Assembly: GCA_027574665.1 (NCBI GenBank)
Contig: CM050650.1
Coordinates: 95,267,086 to 95,331,085 of the forward strand
Reading direction: 5' to 3'
Source of the DNA: Rhynochetos jubatus
Lineage: Eukaryota > Chordata > Aves > Eurypygiformes > Rhynochetidae
DNA length: 64,000 nucleotides
A program made the translations under genes and the position numbers. Position 1 is the stretch's first letter. Every line of letters starts with the position of its first letter. Below the pieces are notes generated by a model. The model was given only the letters and a program-made list of their open reading frames with translations. It was not told where the DNA came from and made no database searches. This document shows, one piece after another, positions 47,780 to 59,405 of this stretch.

Positions 47780-50700
47780 CTGGAGAGGAAGGATGGGGTA
47801 ATATTTTCCACTGATTTCTGAAAGCACTATTGGATCTAGGTATGTAGAAACTGCAGTTCTTTTGGATCAAGTTAGGTTATAATAATTTCATCAAATGCAG
47901 ACATTTCTGTGTGTGAACTAGTTCACGCAAGGCTCCCATTATGGTCAGTGGAGATAATCAACAGAAAAACTCAAGGGAAAAATCATCTTATACAAAAGCA
48001 TAGGTTAAATGTTTTATCAAAACTAAATTTTTTGTGTACTAAATGTGGAGTGATTCCAACATGGCTAATTCTAAAATATGAACTTACAGTATAAACATCT
48101 ACAGTTGAGAAAAATCCCATTCATAATGCCTCTGGAGGAGGGGGAAACACCCTTAGGAAAGTAGAGAATTCATAGGAATTTGAGATGTGGCAATGGTAAA
48201 TTACCACCAAACTTTTCTTCCAATATCCACTTTGGATCTGTGGTTATAAAAATGTTATTTTCTAGAACTACTTCTGCTGACTTGCGCACAAGTGTTTTGG
48301 TATTGTTCTGTAAAAATTACACTAAGCAAGAACAAAATTTTCTAATTCTGAAAAAGTATTTCTGTATATTTTACTGCTGAGAAACTTGTTTGTCAGAAAC
48401 CCTGTAAAGTAGAAGAATATCATAATTCTTTCTGGTTGTATAGAGATGACTGAAAACAGTAATTAAAAAATTTCAAAAAATCAATGGAATGCCATCTTAG
48501 TGAGATTTACTCATAGAATGCTTCATTTATTTCACATATTTGTTGTATAAAGCTGGCTGTAAATAATAAAAATTTCAAAAGAAGTTGAAAAATTAAGCAT
48601 GTGAGCATCAGTAGGAAGTTGGGGCCTAATCCCAGTGCCACCTTTGAAACTCTCTGCTATACAAGCCAGCACTGCCAATTACTGCTGGTTGTTTCGAGAA
48701 TGCTATTTGGATAACAAAATCATAATTTCATAAAATCCATTGCTCTTCTACTTCATTGAGAGATCTCTAGTTTTCCAGTTTTCAAAAGAACTTTCTTATG
48801 CAATTATTTATTGTCAATATAAAAGCTACAGATTAGTGGACTGTAAATATGAAATGAATACAAATATATTGAATTGAATGTCAAAAGAAATGGCCTGGTT
48901 TCTGTAGTAGTTGTAACATTCCATTACACAGGAGATTTATTAAAACATAAGAACACTCCTAACCTTCTGTTCTCTTCTTTTTAAAAGAAAATAATTTCAG
49001 AGTTTTCAGTTATCTTAGTGAAGTGTTTTTGAATCTGATTAGGCCAAACAATGCAGGTTCGGATTGCTTCATAGGATGCAAAGCTTAGATTTCATGTGTC
49101 TGAATGGGAGAAAAAAAAAAAAAAAAGAAAAAAAAAAAAAGAAAAAATATCCACAACCTTTTGTTTCTTGTAGTTTCTGCTACTCTCCTGGCTATGTTGG
49201 CTTGGCTGATTTTCTTGGAAAACAGTTAAAAATTTTTTAGAATTATTTCCTAGTGTACCTTTTGCCTCTTTTTGGATCATTATTTTTTAACATCATTCAG
49301 AATTTCTATTTTTTTAAAGGATGATTAAAAGCAATCATTTTTAAACAGATAAAAACTTCATACTTTTTTGCTCCCTGCCCTTCATTACAATAACAATGGT
49401 AAAGATCAAAAGGATATTTATCATGTTTTTGTTGAACAACTGTCATGTTTCTCAAAATAATATTGCATTACACCCTGAAAGCTTTAATTTTATTGGGGTT
49501 TTTTCAGATTAAGAGCGCAAAGCATGTAATATAACTTCTGCATAAGTGTTGTGTCTTTTTCTGTCTTCAGACAGTTACCAGTCAGCTGGCTGACTGGGTG
49601 TCAATGAATTGGACAAGATCTTCCATAAGTGTTCATTTCCACAACCATTTATAAGCGTCCCACTTCAATCATAATCAATAACAACTCATACCAGACAAGC
49701 AGCAGCAGGCTCATAACAACATGTCCTGTGTGCACGGTGCACTGAATCATGTCAAAAAACCTCTGCCACACACACTGGAATTCCTGCTACTTTTCAGTGA
49801 CCTGTACCTGAACAATGTTTTCAAGAACTTAGTCCACAGAATAATTTTAAGAACTGACATACACTTTCTCCAAGAAGACACACTTCAGTCAGAGCCTAAT
49901 GTAGCTCCACATCAGTGTCCAGGTGCAATGCACAGGCAGATTCTGCTGATTTCAGACTAAGTAAATGGTGGGGAGGTACTGAGAAACAATCACAGTAAAA
50001 CTGAAATTAATTTTAGTTCAAATAAAGTCAAAAGAATCAAATAGCATGAGCCATTTTGACCAACTGAACTGGGCCTCTCAATAGTATCAAATTCTGTACA
50101 CGGATATGCTCTTTCAGATTATTCCTTTCATTTTGGAACATTCCTAATTACCACATTACTGGTCTGTAGGCACCTGGCACTGAAATACATGTAGATGCAT
50201 TGTACTGTCTAATAGTGTATATTAAGAATGAAAGACAACTCTATGCTTTTAATTGTATCTCTATTCTATTGGAAAACCATTGTGTTTTGGACTGTTTGAA
50301 TGAAAATGGACAAACAATGAGAAAATGTTCATTGAGGAATAATCTGGTGGGGTTGAGGGCTAGAGCTAATTTGAAACAATTTTTTTATATATTTAGATTT
50401 TTTCTTTAATATTTGAGGATACTATAAGCTTGACATAATGTTTGTTTCTTAATTTAGCTTAAGCTACATAATACAGATAAGAGACTGGAAGTCAAACCCA
50501 CAACTTTTCATTTATTTGCAGTGCAGACATACCCTCTGGGGCAGGGTAGTATAGTCCAAAAGAAAATTAAGTACTCTCTCACTGTCAGAGGATGCTATAC
50601 ACTCTTAAAATAAGAGGTATTCTTTTGAGAGGATACATGAAAAACAAAAAAGTGAAAAGGTCCTTACAGAATTACAGCCCTTTTTTTTTTTTTTTTTCAT

Positions 50701-51969
50701 AAGGAAACTGTATTGATTTGTATTCCTTCTGGATTTGTTCTGTTTGAAGAATAAATTGGATCTTGAAACAAAGGCCCTGAAACAGATTCTAGAATAACAC
50801 TGTTTCTGTCCTGGGGTTCTGAAATAACCTAACAACATGCATATAGTCTTCTACACTCTTTGGGTTATTAATAGAAAAAAATATTGTTTCTTTCACATTT
50901 ACAAACTTTGACATAGTCTGTGAAATATGCCACAAAGAAGAGGCCTGTTCTCAAATAAAACTCTGCTTCTGAATGTGTGCCATTTGACCAAGATGTCTGT
51001 AAATTGTGGAGTAATTATAAAGTGCTATTACAATGTCTAAGCAAATTCTTTTCATGACACCCAATGCTGTGATATGTTCCAGCTTCTCCTTCAGAACCTT
51101 ATTTGAGCTTGCTGTAGGTTAATTTACACAGGCCTTTCAATACTATTCCCTCTTAGACTTTTGATTTTCTTGGTAAAACACACTTTCTCATAATCACTTT
51201 CTATTTGGAAATGAAAAATTAAAAATTCTTCAATGTTATTAGGTTTGGTTTTGGGTTTTGTTTGAATATGTGAAAAATTTTCCATGTTTTAGGGTACAGA
51301 GCAAGGAGATTTCATGCATTTATTTTCCATGTCTTAATCCAACATTGAGTGAATCAATGTCAGATTCCAGGGAGTTCAAAACTGTATATGACTAACATCA
51401 CATAGTGTCAGGTCAGTATCACAGAGTGTCAAGTACTCTATTTATATTCTTTTCTTCTCTTTATCTTTTTGTATTGACACTTAGCATCTTAGCCATATTG
51501 TGTTGTCCTTACAGCTGACTTCAGTTTTCATAAAACGGGCAGATAGGTTTTGTTTCTGTGTATAACTTGTTGTGAAGTACTTGACAGTGATTTCTTGTAC
51601 AATTGTCTGTGTGCTTCCTGAAAAACCGTAACTACATCACATGTCGGAACTTTAAACTCCTCTTAGATTTTCTTAGATATTTATAAAATCAAGATTTTTT
51701 TGAGGGTTGGCAGTACAATTAGAATATTTACTTTGATGTTCTCTGTAGTAGACACCATAGCACATTTCTTGTAATATTGTCGTTTATCACAGTATCTGTA
51801 ACTAGTCTTTGCTTAGAATATTTATCATTATTTTGGTTTATTATGGAGTTTTAAAAGAGTAACCATCTTTCAACATAAATAAATGTGGCTGACAAATAGA
51901 AAAAAAAGTAAAGGTTCTGAATAGAATTTAGTTTTGTTTTCTTGAAAAGAGTTATTCTGTAATATGTTT
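47780..51969. other. AT-rich single-copy DNA, no gene supported
   Basis: Contains an A-rich run (49111-49148) and a T run near 50682-50698. A splice-acceptor-like site at about 49569 is not followed by a convincing exon. No gene supported. Confidence 0.45.
49111..49148. repeat. A-rich simple repeat
   Basis: Long A runs interrupted by two single G residues. Confidence 0.9.
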
Positions 51970-51999
51970 AAACTCTAAACATTTGTGTGTTTAGAGTTT
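51970..51999. repeat. Perfect hairpin with 12-bp arms
   Basis: aaactctaaaca, six-base loop tttgtg, then tgtttagagttt: arms exactly complementary. There is no T run that would make it a bacterial-style terminator, and the context is vertebrate non-coding DNA. Role unknown. Confidence 0.85.
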
Positions 52000-52816
52000 T
52001 ATGTACAAATTCATATTAGAACACATATAGTTTGGTCTTGCTTGCTTAACTGTCGACATTTTAACAGTATGAAATTTACTGAAACTGAGTGCTTATCACA
52101 TTAATTTCTAACGTCATCACAGTATTTCTGTTGAAAAGCTTTAACACTTTGGTAATTCACTGACATTTGTTCTGTCTGTCTTAAGTAAGATTTTTCTGAT
52201 CTCATATCTAAATAAACTGTAAACTGACAGTGTCTTCACCTGTGATATTTTTTCTAGGGTTTAGGGATCATAACATGTATTTACTTACTGGTAGAATTAT
52301 TCCTGCCAACGTGCAAATAACATTGTTGAGTCCAGTGAAATCTTAATGATCATTTATTATCATCCACATACCAAAGGATGTTACTTTCCTCATAACTGCA
52401 TCCCATCTCACATATTTTCTAAGAGACCCTGACAATTTTAAGAGGATAACTTTGGTATTCTAATTCTGAAAAACTTCATCTGTGAATTTCTATTTGCTGT
52501 TTTCCAGTGTCTTTGACATGTCAGGGACATATTCTACTTATGAAGAAATAAGTGAAGAAAAACTCTAGCCTCTCTATTTGAAGAACAACTTTCAAGTTTC
52601 TGAGTGCAAGTGTTTTACAGTGCCAGTTGGTATCTGGCCAATACCCTAAAAATCTTAAAAATTTTGTTATAAGAATCTTGTTTTCTTTTTTCTTGGACTT
52701 AAAACATTGTCATTGATCTGTGTGATCCTTAAGGAATTTATCTGCTTCATGCCAGTGTGGAGGAGTATTTCATGTTTTTCAAATTCAGCTTAGTCCTCAT
52801 GATTTGGCTATAAAGC
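52000..52816. other. AT-rich single-copy DNA, no gene seen
   Basis: No gene supported. A splice-acceptor-like site at about 52506 opens a short frame (see the rejected list). Confidence 0.5.
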
Positions 52817-52971
52817 TCTGGTGGGTTGACCCTAGCTGGCAGCTAGCCCCCACACAGCTGCCCAAGTAACTCTCCCCCAGCAGGATAGAGAAGGAATCAT
52901 AAGAGAAAAAGTGAGAAAAATCTTGTGGGTGAGATAAAGACAGTTTAATAGAGAAAGAAATCCTTTACTGG
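52817..52971 (+). mobile_element. Outer solo LTR, 5' part (interrupted by a CR1)
   Basis: The LTR start resembles TGTGGTGGGTTGACCC, followed by 'tagctggcagctagccccca' and 'gataaagacagtttaatag', all typical of the avian LTR family. It is preceded by aaagc at 52812-52816, which pairs with aaagt after the 3' part. The sequence breaks at about 52971, where CR1 ORF2 sequence begins. The LTR resumes at 55887. It is the oldest layer of the nest. Confidence 0.85.
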
Positions 52972-53150
52972 GTGAAGGGGGAAACATAGTGACAAAGGAT
53001 GAGGAAAAGGATAATATACTTAATGCCTTCTTAGCCTTAGTCTTTAATAGGAAGACCAGTTGTTGTCCAGGTACCCAGCCCACTGATCACAAAGACCGGG
53101 ATGGGGAGTAGAGTGAAGCCCCCATAATCCAAAGGAAAATGGTTAGTGAC
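52972..53150 (+). mobile_element. CR1 LINE, first part (ORF2 before the RT core)
   Basis: 'ggaaacatagtgacaaagg', 'tacttaatgccttctta', 'cagtctttaatag', 'acccagcccactgatc' and 'gaagcccccataatccaa' follow the CR1 ORF2 consensus in order. The run ends at 'atggttagtgac' and continues with 'ctgctacaccacctag' after the inner LTR. It is 5' truncated at about 52972. Confidence 0.92.
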
Positions 53151-54422
53151 TGTGGTGGTGCATTTCTTCCCCTCTTAACTCCTAGAAAGTTTTATGGCCT
53201 TGGAGATTCCTGTCAAACCTTAGCCATTGTGCAGGGAGTTTGGTGGTTAAGTGCCCCTTATCATATCAAAACACTCTTGCACTGACAAGGTGGGGAATAG
53301 CCATACTAGGGGTCAGTTGCCTGGTTACAGCGTAGGATGAGAGTGAAATCATCCCCTGCCAACCTTGAACCTTATCACAGTCTGGATAGATCAGTACCAG
53401 CTGTGAATTCCAGTGACCACCTGACCCAATTAAGGCCAGGATGTAAAATTATTTATGCCTGAAGTCAATTATCTCATGACTCTATAAATAGTGGTTCCAA
53501 GGATGACCCTTTGAGCTCTCTTGGGCTGCAGGGCTGTGCCTGGCATCTCCCTCTGAGTGAGATGGCTCTCAGAGTTTGCAAACTCTCAAGTTTGTGAAAT
53601 CAGAGAACAGTCGACAGAAACTGGGCTGAATAAACCCTCCTTGAGGCTCAACTCTTTGCCCATTGAGAGATGCACAGACATCTGATGTGAATATTTTCAC
53701 TGAACTCAAGGGGAAATGTTAACAGGTACCTTCATACAAATATATGTATATCTATCTGTATTTCTATATCTGTTTGTGTGAGTGTATGCATGCAACTTTA
53801 TGTTGATAACCTTGTTAAGTCCTTGATTAAGTTACTGTACTGATTTGTTGAAAGTTAAGTCCTGCTGAGTAATTGTGTGATCTAATTGTGTGACATGTCT
53901 GAATAGTGTTAAGGAACTTTGAATTATTGCTGCCCCACATTGTTTCTGTCCCCAAGTTTCACACCAAGCACAAAATTTCACACACTCTGATCCTTTCCCC
54001 GATTCCTTAGGCATAAACTGTTGACCAGGTCTGGGACTAGGGGTGGATTTAGCCACACCTGGACTTCTATTTAGAGGAGTTTAGAAACAAGGGGGTCCAC
54101 TCTGAACCTCGTGACTGAATGGGAGGAAATTCCTTGCCCCTTTTCCCTAATCCATGTCACAGCAATCCAATCCTGCCTTGATTTCCCTGACTCTGTAAAT
54201 AATTTTTAATTTGTGCACCAACTACTTTAATCTGTTGCTAATTTGATTTTTGCCTTTGTATACTTTTCCATGTTGAATAAGTAGTAGAGGGGACCTTGCC
54301 ATTGAATTCTGTTAAGTCACGCTTCTCACATTCATATTAAAAATATTAGCTTTTCCCCTAATATTTGTGATGCTGATCTTTTAAGTGGCCTAAGCCACTC
54401 AGCATAGTTCCCTTTCATGACA
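53151..54422 (+). mobile_element. Inner LTR element, about 1.27 kb, inserted in the CR1
   Basis: It begins TGTGGTGGTG and ends CATGACA, with short inverted ends TGT...ACA. A perfect 5-bp duplication, gtgac, lies at both ends (53146-53150 and 54423-54427). It splits the CR1 exactly within a continuous consensus stretch. A promoter-like 'ctctataaatagtgg' lies near 53480-53500, and a polyadenylation-like 'gctgaataaaccctcc' near 53625-53640. No coding gene is readable. It is either a solo LTR with an unusually long part after the poly-A signal or a heavily reduced element. The family differs from the outer LTR, and the 5-bp duplication points to class III or class I. It is the youngest layer of the nest. 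Confidence 0.8.
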
Positions 54423-55886
54423 GTGACCTGCTACACCACCTAGAAACAAACAAGACTATGGGGCTGGATGGGATCCACCCAGGAAGCTGTCAGAAGTGCT
54501 CACCAAGCCACTTTGAGTAATTTGCCAACAGTCCTAGCTAACTGCGAGGTTTCTGTTGACTGGAGGTTAGCCAAAGTGACATCCATCTAGAGGGAGGACC
54601 AGAAGAAGGATCTGGGAACTACAGGCTTGCCAATCTGGCCTCAGTGTTGGGGAAGGTTAGGGAGCAGATAATCTTGAGTGCCATCACACTGCCTGTAGAG
54701 TACAACCTGGTGATCAGGTTGAATCAGCATGGGTTTATGAAAAGTGGGTCTTGCTGATAAGCCTTTGACACTGTTTCCCACAGCATTCTCCTGGAGAAAC
54801 TAACTGCTCATGTCTTGGACAAGTGCACTCTTTGCTGGGTAAAAACTGGCTGGATGGCTGGGCCCAAGGAATTGTGATGAATGGACTTAAATCCGGTTGG
54901 TGGCTGGTCACAAGTGGTGTTCACCAGGGCTCAGTACTGGGTTCAGTTCTGTTTAATAACTTTATCAATGATCTGGATGAGGAGATTGAGTGCACCCTCA
55001 GTACGTTTGCAAATGACACCAAGTTTGTCAGGAGTATTGATCTTCTTGAGGGCAGGAAGAATCTTCAGAGGGATCTGGACAGGCTGGATTGATGGGCTGA
55101 GACCAATCATTTAAGGTTCAAGAAGGCCAAGTGCATTGTCCAGCAGTTGGGTCACAAGAACCCCATATAACGCTACTAGCCTGAGGAGAACAGGCCGGAA
55201 AACTGCCCAGCAGAAAAGAACGTGACAGTGTTGGTCAACAGCAGGTTGAATATGAGCCAGCAGTGTGCCCAGGTAGCCAAGAACGCCAATAGGAACCTGG
55301 CTTATATCAGGAACAGTGTGGCCAGAAGGACTAGGGAAGTGATTGTCCACATGTACTTGACACTGGTGAGACTGTACCTCGAATACTGTGTTCAGTTTTG
55401 GGCCCCTCACTACAAGAAGGACATTGAGGTGCTGGAGCATGTCCAGAGAAAGGCAACAGAGCTGGGGAAGGGTCTGGAGAACAAATCTCATGAGGAGCAG
55501 CTGATGAAACTGTAGTTTTTTAGCTCAGAGAAAAGGAAGCTTATAGGAGACATATTGCTCTCTACAACTACTTGAAAGGAAGTTGCAGAGAGGTGGCTGT
55601 TGTTCTCTACTGCCAGGTGATGAATGATAGACAAGAGGAAATGGCCTCACATCTCATCAGGGAAGGTTTGGACTGGATATTAAGAAAAATTTTGTCACTG
55701 AAAGGGTTGTCAGGCACTGGCACAGACTTCCCAGGGAAGTGCTTGAGTCACCATCCCTGGAGTTATTTAAGAGACATAGATGTGGTTCACAGGGACATGG
55801 TTCAGTGGTGGACTTGGCAGTGTTAGGTTAACAGTGGGATCTGATGATCTTAAAGGTCATTTACAATGTAAATGTTCTATGATTCT
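54423..55886 (+). mobile_element. CR1 LINE, second part (RT core, C-terminus, 3' UTR, tail)
   Basis: Begins with the 5-bp duplication and 'ctgctacaccacctag' and continues through the RT: 'atggggctggatgggatcc', 'gggaactacaggcttgcc', 'catgggtttatgaaa', NWLDGWAQG, the catalytic stretch [21 protein letters not shown] and [15 protein letters not shown], then [20 protein letters not shown]. About 95 bp between 'gggtcttgctga' and 'aagcctttgac' are missing, an internal deletion before the RT block [13 protein letters not shown]. The catalytic FADD reads FAND. ORF2 is broken by several stops and frameshifts. The 3' UTR ('atttaagagacatagatgtg', 'cagtgttaggttaac') and tail (ttctatgattct) are complete. 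The subfamily is the same as at 21.4 and 39.5 kb. Confidence 0.95.
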
Positions 55887-56251
55887 CCTGCTTTCGCCAT
55901 TTTTTATTCCTGAGAGTGATATCACGTTATGCAATATCCCTTTAGTCAGCTGGGGCCAGCTGTTCCAGCTGTGTCCCCCCTCAAGGTCTTGCCCACCCCT
56001 AGCTTACTGTTTCGAGGGGCTGAGTGGGAAAAAGGAAGAAAATGACAGATACATTCAATGTGTTTTCTTGTGAGTCTGTGTGAGAACCAGGAAAGGCCTT
56101 GTTACTGTCTAAGCACTGCTCAGCAATAGACAAAAAAACGTTGTGTTAATACCGTTTGGTATTTAATAACCATCTGATCACAGATCCAAACCACAGCACC
56201 ATAAGGGTTTCTATAAAGAAAATTAACTCCATCTCAGCCAGATCCAGGACA
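55887..56251 (+). mobile_element. Outer solo LTR, 3' part
   Basis: Resumes with a degenerate TATA-like region, then 'atgcaatatccctttagtca', 'gctggggccagctgttcc', 'gctgtgtccccc', 'taagcactgctcagcaatag', 'ccataagggtttctataa' and 'gaaaattaactccatctcag', closing with 'gatccaggaca'. This is the 3' half of the same avian LTR family. It is followed by aaagt (52812-52816 has aaagc), giving a 5-bp duplication matching at four positions. With the 5' part, the LTR would be about 520 bp without its insertions. Confidence 0.88.
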
Positions 56252-57842
56252 AAAGTAATTTTTTTTCTGATCCTTCCTGATTATTAAAAACTTTGATCCA
56301 TATCATTCCATCTCTAGTAGGAAAAGTAGAAGGTAGCTTCAAGTGACAGTGGAGAGTTTTCAGGTACTTATGGTTTTTAACTTTATCAGCCCTAGATGTC
56401 AGGTCTCACACTTCTCAGGCAAGTACTATACATACCAGAAAAGTGGTCATCACCCCATTCCCTTGCGAAGCACCTTAGAAGCAGATCAGTCCCTTCATGT
56501 TTCTGGACTTTATTCTTGTTTTTCTCTCTCATTACATCAGGTCAGCACCTCTGAGATGTTCGTTGTTCTGGCAAGAACTTACTTGGATTTATGTGGTTTT
56601 TAGACTGTGGGTTTATAATTAGACTCAAGTGTTTCAAGACTGACCAGTACAAGGTTTTAACACAGTTTCTCAGTGATTAGGATGTTTGTCCAAGACCTTA
56701 TTTCTGTGTTTTCCCTGGCCCCTACCTTTCTCAGAAGCCTTGCCATTCAAACCATGAAGTGTGCTGTAGCTGGTGGGAGACTTATGTCCCTTCTTTTGAA
56801 CCAACATGAAATTTCACAGCAGGAGAAATATATTGCACATGGCAGAACATTGGCAAAGAGCATCAGGCAAGGCAGAGAAAGGAAAGAACCATTAGGGTGT
56901 GAGAATTAGTCTGCATTGAAGAGACTGAAATATTATCGGGGATATTTCAAACTACAGCAACTAGATTATGTAAGAATTATATTCAACACTTCTTTTAATG
57001 TTTCCAACTTTGTTTCCCCCTACGTAAAAAAATAACAGGGAAAGAAAAGGTAAAACCAATGCAACCCACAAATTTGTTAACACCACTGTAAAATTGAGGC
57101 ATGAGCTAGGAAGCTCTTGAATTAATGTCTGATCTGTGTCAAAATCAGATGAATTTTTCTAGGAAAATCAACCTTATATGCTGGAATTAGAAGAGCATAT
57201 TTATTCTGTAACTGAGTATCTTTCTTTAAATAATTAGTCCTGAAATATATTTTTCAGTTACGTTTCCTAGAGTTGCAATGGTTTCAGTGGGGTTTTTCAC
57301 AGACTTAAGGGTATTGCCATGTTGATCAGTTACTCTACAAGTCTAAAAGCACTTTCTCATATTAACATTTTTATGTATTTTATTATTAAGTAGAAAGGCA
57401 GAAAAAGGCTGTGAGAGAGAAGCCATCCTGTTCTGAAGCTTCACTAACACCAATAAATCCTGTTGCGTGTAAATTATCTGAAAAAATCAGAGCAATTAGC
57501 TTTTCCTTTTAACTTGTGTTTTAGTGCAGATTGGTAGTTAATCAAGCTAGGGAATTGCAATAGAGTGTGTAAAAAAAAATGTTTATGAGTAATATTATAA
57601 ACAAGCATTGCAGATAGTTCTGTACCTGCTTTAGTGCTATAATAAAATAAGCGGTGAAACCAGCATTGCATCCATTTAGGTGGAATTGTACAAATTACTA
57701 GCTAATCAGAGTGAGAAAATTGAGCCAGGGCTTGGGAGAACAATGCTGTGTGTTATTAACTTGGTGTTTAAATATGTATTTAATACATTTGGAAATTAAT
57801 AATTTTTTAAAAATAAACACAGATTTATTTTGTTAAAAAAAC
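56252..57842. other. AT-rich single-copy DNA, no gene seen
   Basis: Short open frames only. No recognisable repeat. Confidence 0.5.
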
Positions 57843-57954
57843 TGTGCCTGATTTTGTGTTGGTTTCATTAGTGTAATCCAGAAGAAATTCCACTGACATT
57901 CATGAAGTTAATTCAAACACAAACTGATGTAAGCAGTAGGAGAATCAGTGCCCT
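57843..57954. repeat. Possible ancient amniote palindromic repeat
   Basis: Starts 'tgtgcctgatttt', has an internal 'gaaattccactgacattcat', then 'aaactgatgtaagcag', and ends 'gagaatcagtgccc'. The outer ends are roughly inverted (gcctgat / atcag-gcc style). The order matches an old, widely dispersed amniote repeat as I remember it, with ends like ggcctgattct...agaatcaggcc. I cannot give it a family name with certainty. Confidence 0.45.
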
Positions 57955-58527
57955 TTACTTTATTGTTTTCTGCTGTGTTAAGCCATAGGCATGTCATTAA
58001 AAATGCAGAACTGGTCAAATGCATGAAATTCCCAGAAATAAACAGCTCAGTTTATCAAGCCAGCTGCAGTCAGCAGTTCAATGGATTCTGACATGCTCAC
58101 CACAGCAGGGACTTAACTAGAACCATGTAAGCCTTGCTTAAAGGCTTGTGAACTTTTCAAGAAGTTCAAAAAAGCTTGAAAATTCATTAGATAGGGAAGG
58201 ATTGACTTGATGCTTCTTTCCTGTAAATTCTGTTTTATTTAAAGTTCTACATGCTCTAGTGCTGTGCATTAATGTGTGAACTATCCAACCTTGTGGATGC
58301 AACTTAATGTTTTTGATTTTTAAGAGGTATGACACAAAGTAAAGCTCACCCATATTGATCTGACAAAAGCATGTAAATACTGCTGTCATTTACCTGTCCC
58401 ATAGCAGTACTTTTCAAAGGCTCTGCTGCTCTGTTAAAAACATCTCTGCATCTTACATCTATTATATTAATAGAAATAACATAACAAACATGTGAGAAGA
58501 AAAATAATCATCCTGTAATCATTTATT
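57955..58527. other. AT-rich single-copy DNA, no gene seen
   Basis: Nothing recognisable. Confidence 0.5.
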
Positions 58528-59405
58528 CATGGTACTGGAAGGAACTTCAGTAGGTCACCTAATACTTTTAATACCCCGGACAACAGCAACATTCCTTCAG
58601 TTATTTCTAACAGATGCTAGTTCAGTACACAATAAAATGAAAAACAGTGGTGAGATGCCATAGTCTCACAAGAAATCTTCGCTACTATTACCATGAATTT
58701 TTTTTCCTAAATGTAAATTTATCATTTTTGGATACATAAACCCATTATTATTTATTCTGTCCACTGTAGTCATAAATAGAATATTCCTTTCTTTCTAACA
58801 GCAGCCTTTTATATTTTTGAAGACTATCTCAACCCACCCCAGTTTTCCTCAGGCTAAACAATTCCAATGTTTTTAATGTTTTCTCATAGGTCATGTTTTC
58901 TAGACCTCTGATCATTCTCATTGCTCTCCCCTCTACTCTCTGGACAATGTGTTTCAGCCCTGAGGCCCTACAAATAACAAGTAGAGGGGAAAAATTACTA
59001 CATGTAATTTATAAGCAGTGCCACTCTTTATATATCTCATGAAAATCTCTGGGATTTTTTTGGTGGTTTGTTTTGGTTGGGTTTTTTTTTGGCGGCATTT
59101 TAACTCATGTTCTGATCATGATCTACTACAACCCCTACATCTCTTTATACAGAACTATTACCTAGCCAGATGCCTTTGAAACAAGTTTGTTTCAGATGAT
59201 CAATCACTTGTCACTTGCTTGTGTTGAATTTCATCCAAATGTTTCTTCAAATTCTCAAAATGATTTTGAATTTTCTTTCAATCCAGCAGCATATCTGCTA
59301 CCCCTCTTGGCTTAAGGTTTTGGAATGGTTAGCAAGAACACCCTCTACTCAGTCAACAAGTTTACTGATGAAAATAATGTATGTTGCCTCATTCAAGAGG
59401 AATTA
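58528..59405 (-). mobile_element. Very old CR1-type LINE (pre-avian amniote CR1)
   Basis: On the plus strand it reads, in order, like the reverse complement of an old amniote CR1: 'actggaaggaacttcagtag', 'ttttttcctaaatg', 'cagcagccttttatat', 'tttttgaagactatctc', 'tcctcaggctaaacaatt', 'ttctcataggtcatgttttc', 'tagacctctgatcattctc', 'gctctcccctctactctctg', 'agtagaggggaaaaattact', 'catgatctactacaacccct', 'gtgttgaatttcatcc', 'aaaatgattttgaattt', 'gctacccctcttggctta' and 'aagtttactgatgaaaataa'. These cover the ORF2 C-terminal part to the 3' end. No frame is open. Small simple-sequence insertions (T/G-rich at 59055-59095) interrupt it. Divergence is far greater than in the other CR1 copies here, pointing to an insertion well before modern birds. 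Confidence 0.8.

Noticed and set aside
52506-52569. Splice-acceptor-like site followed by a short frame with VFDMSG, recalling ARL6-type GTPases
   Set aside because: Only six residues match. The next residues do not follow the family, and a stop comes after 19 codons. Treated as coincidence.
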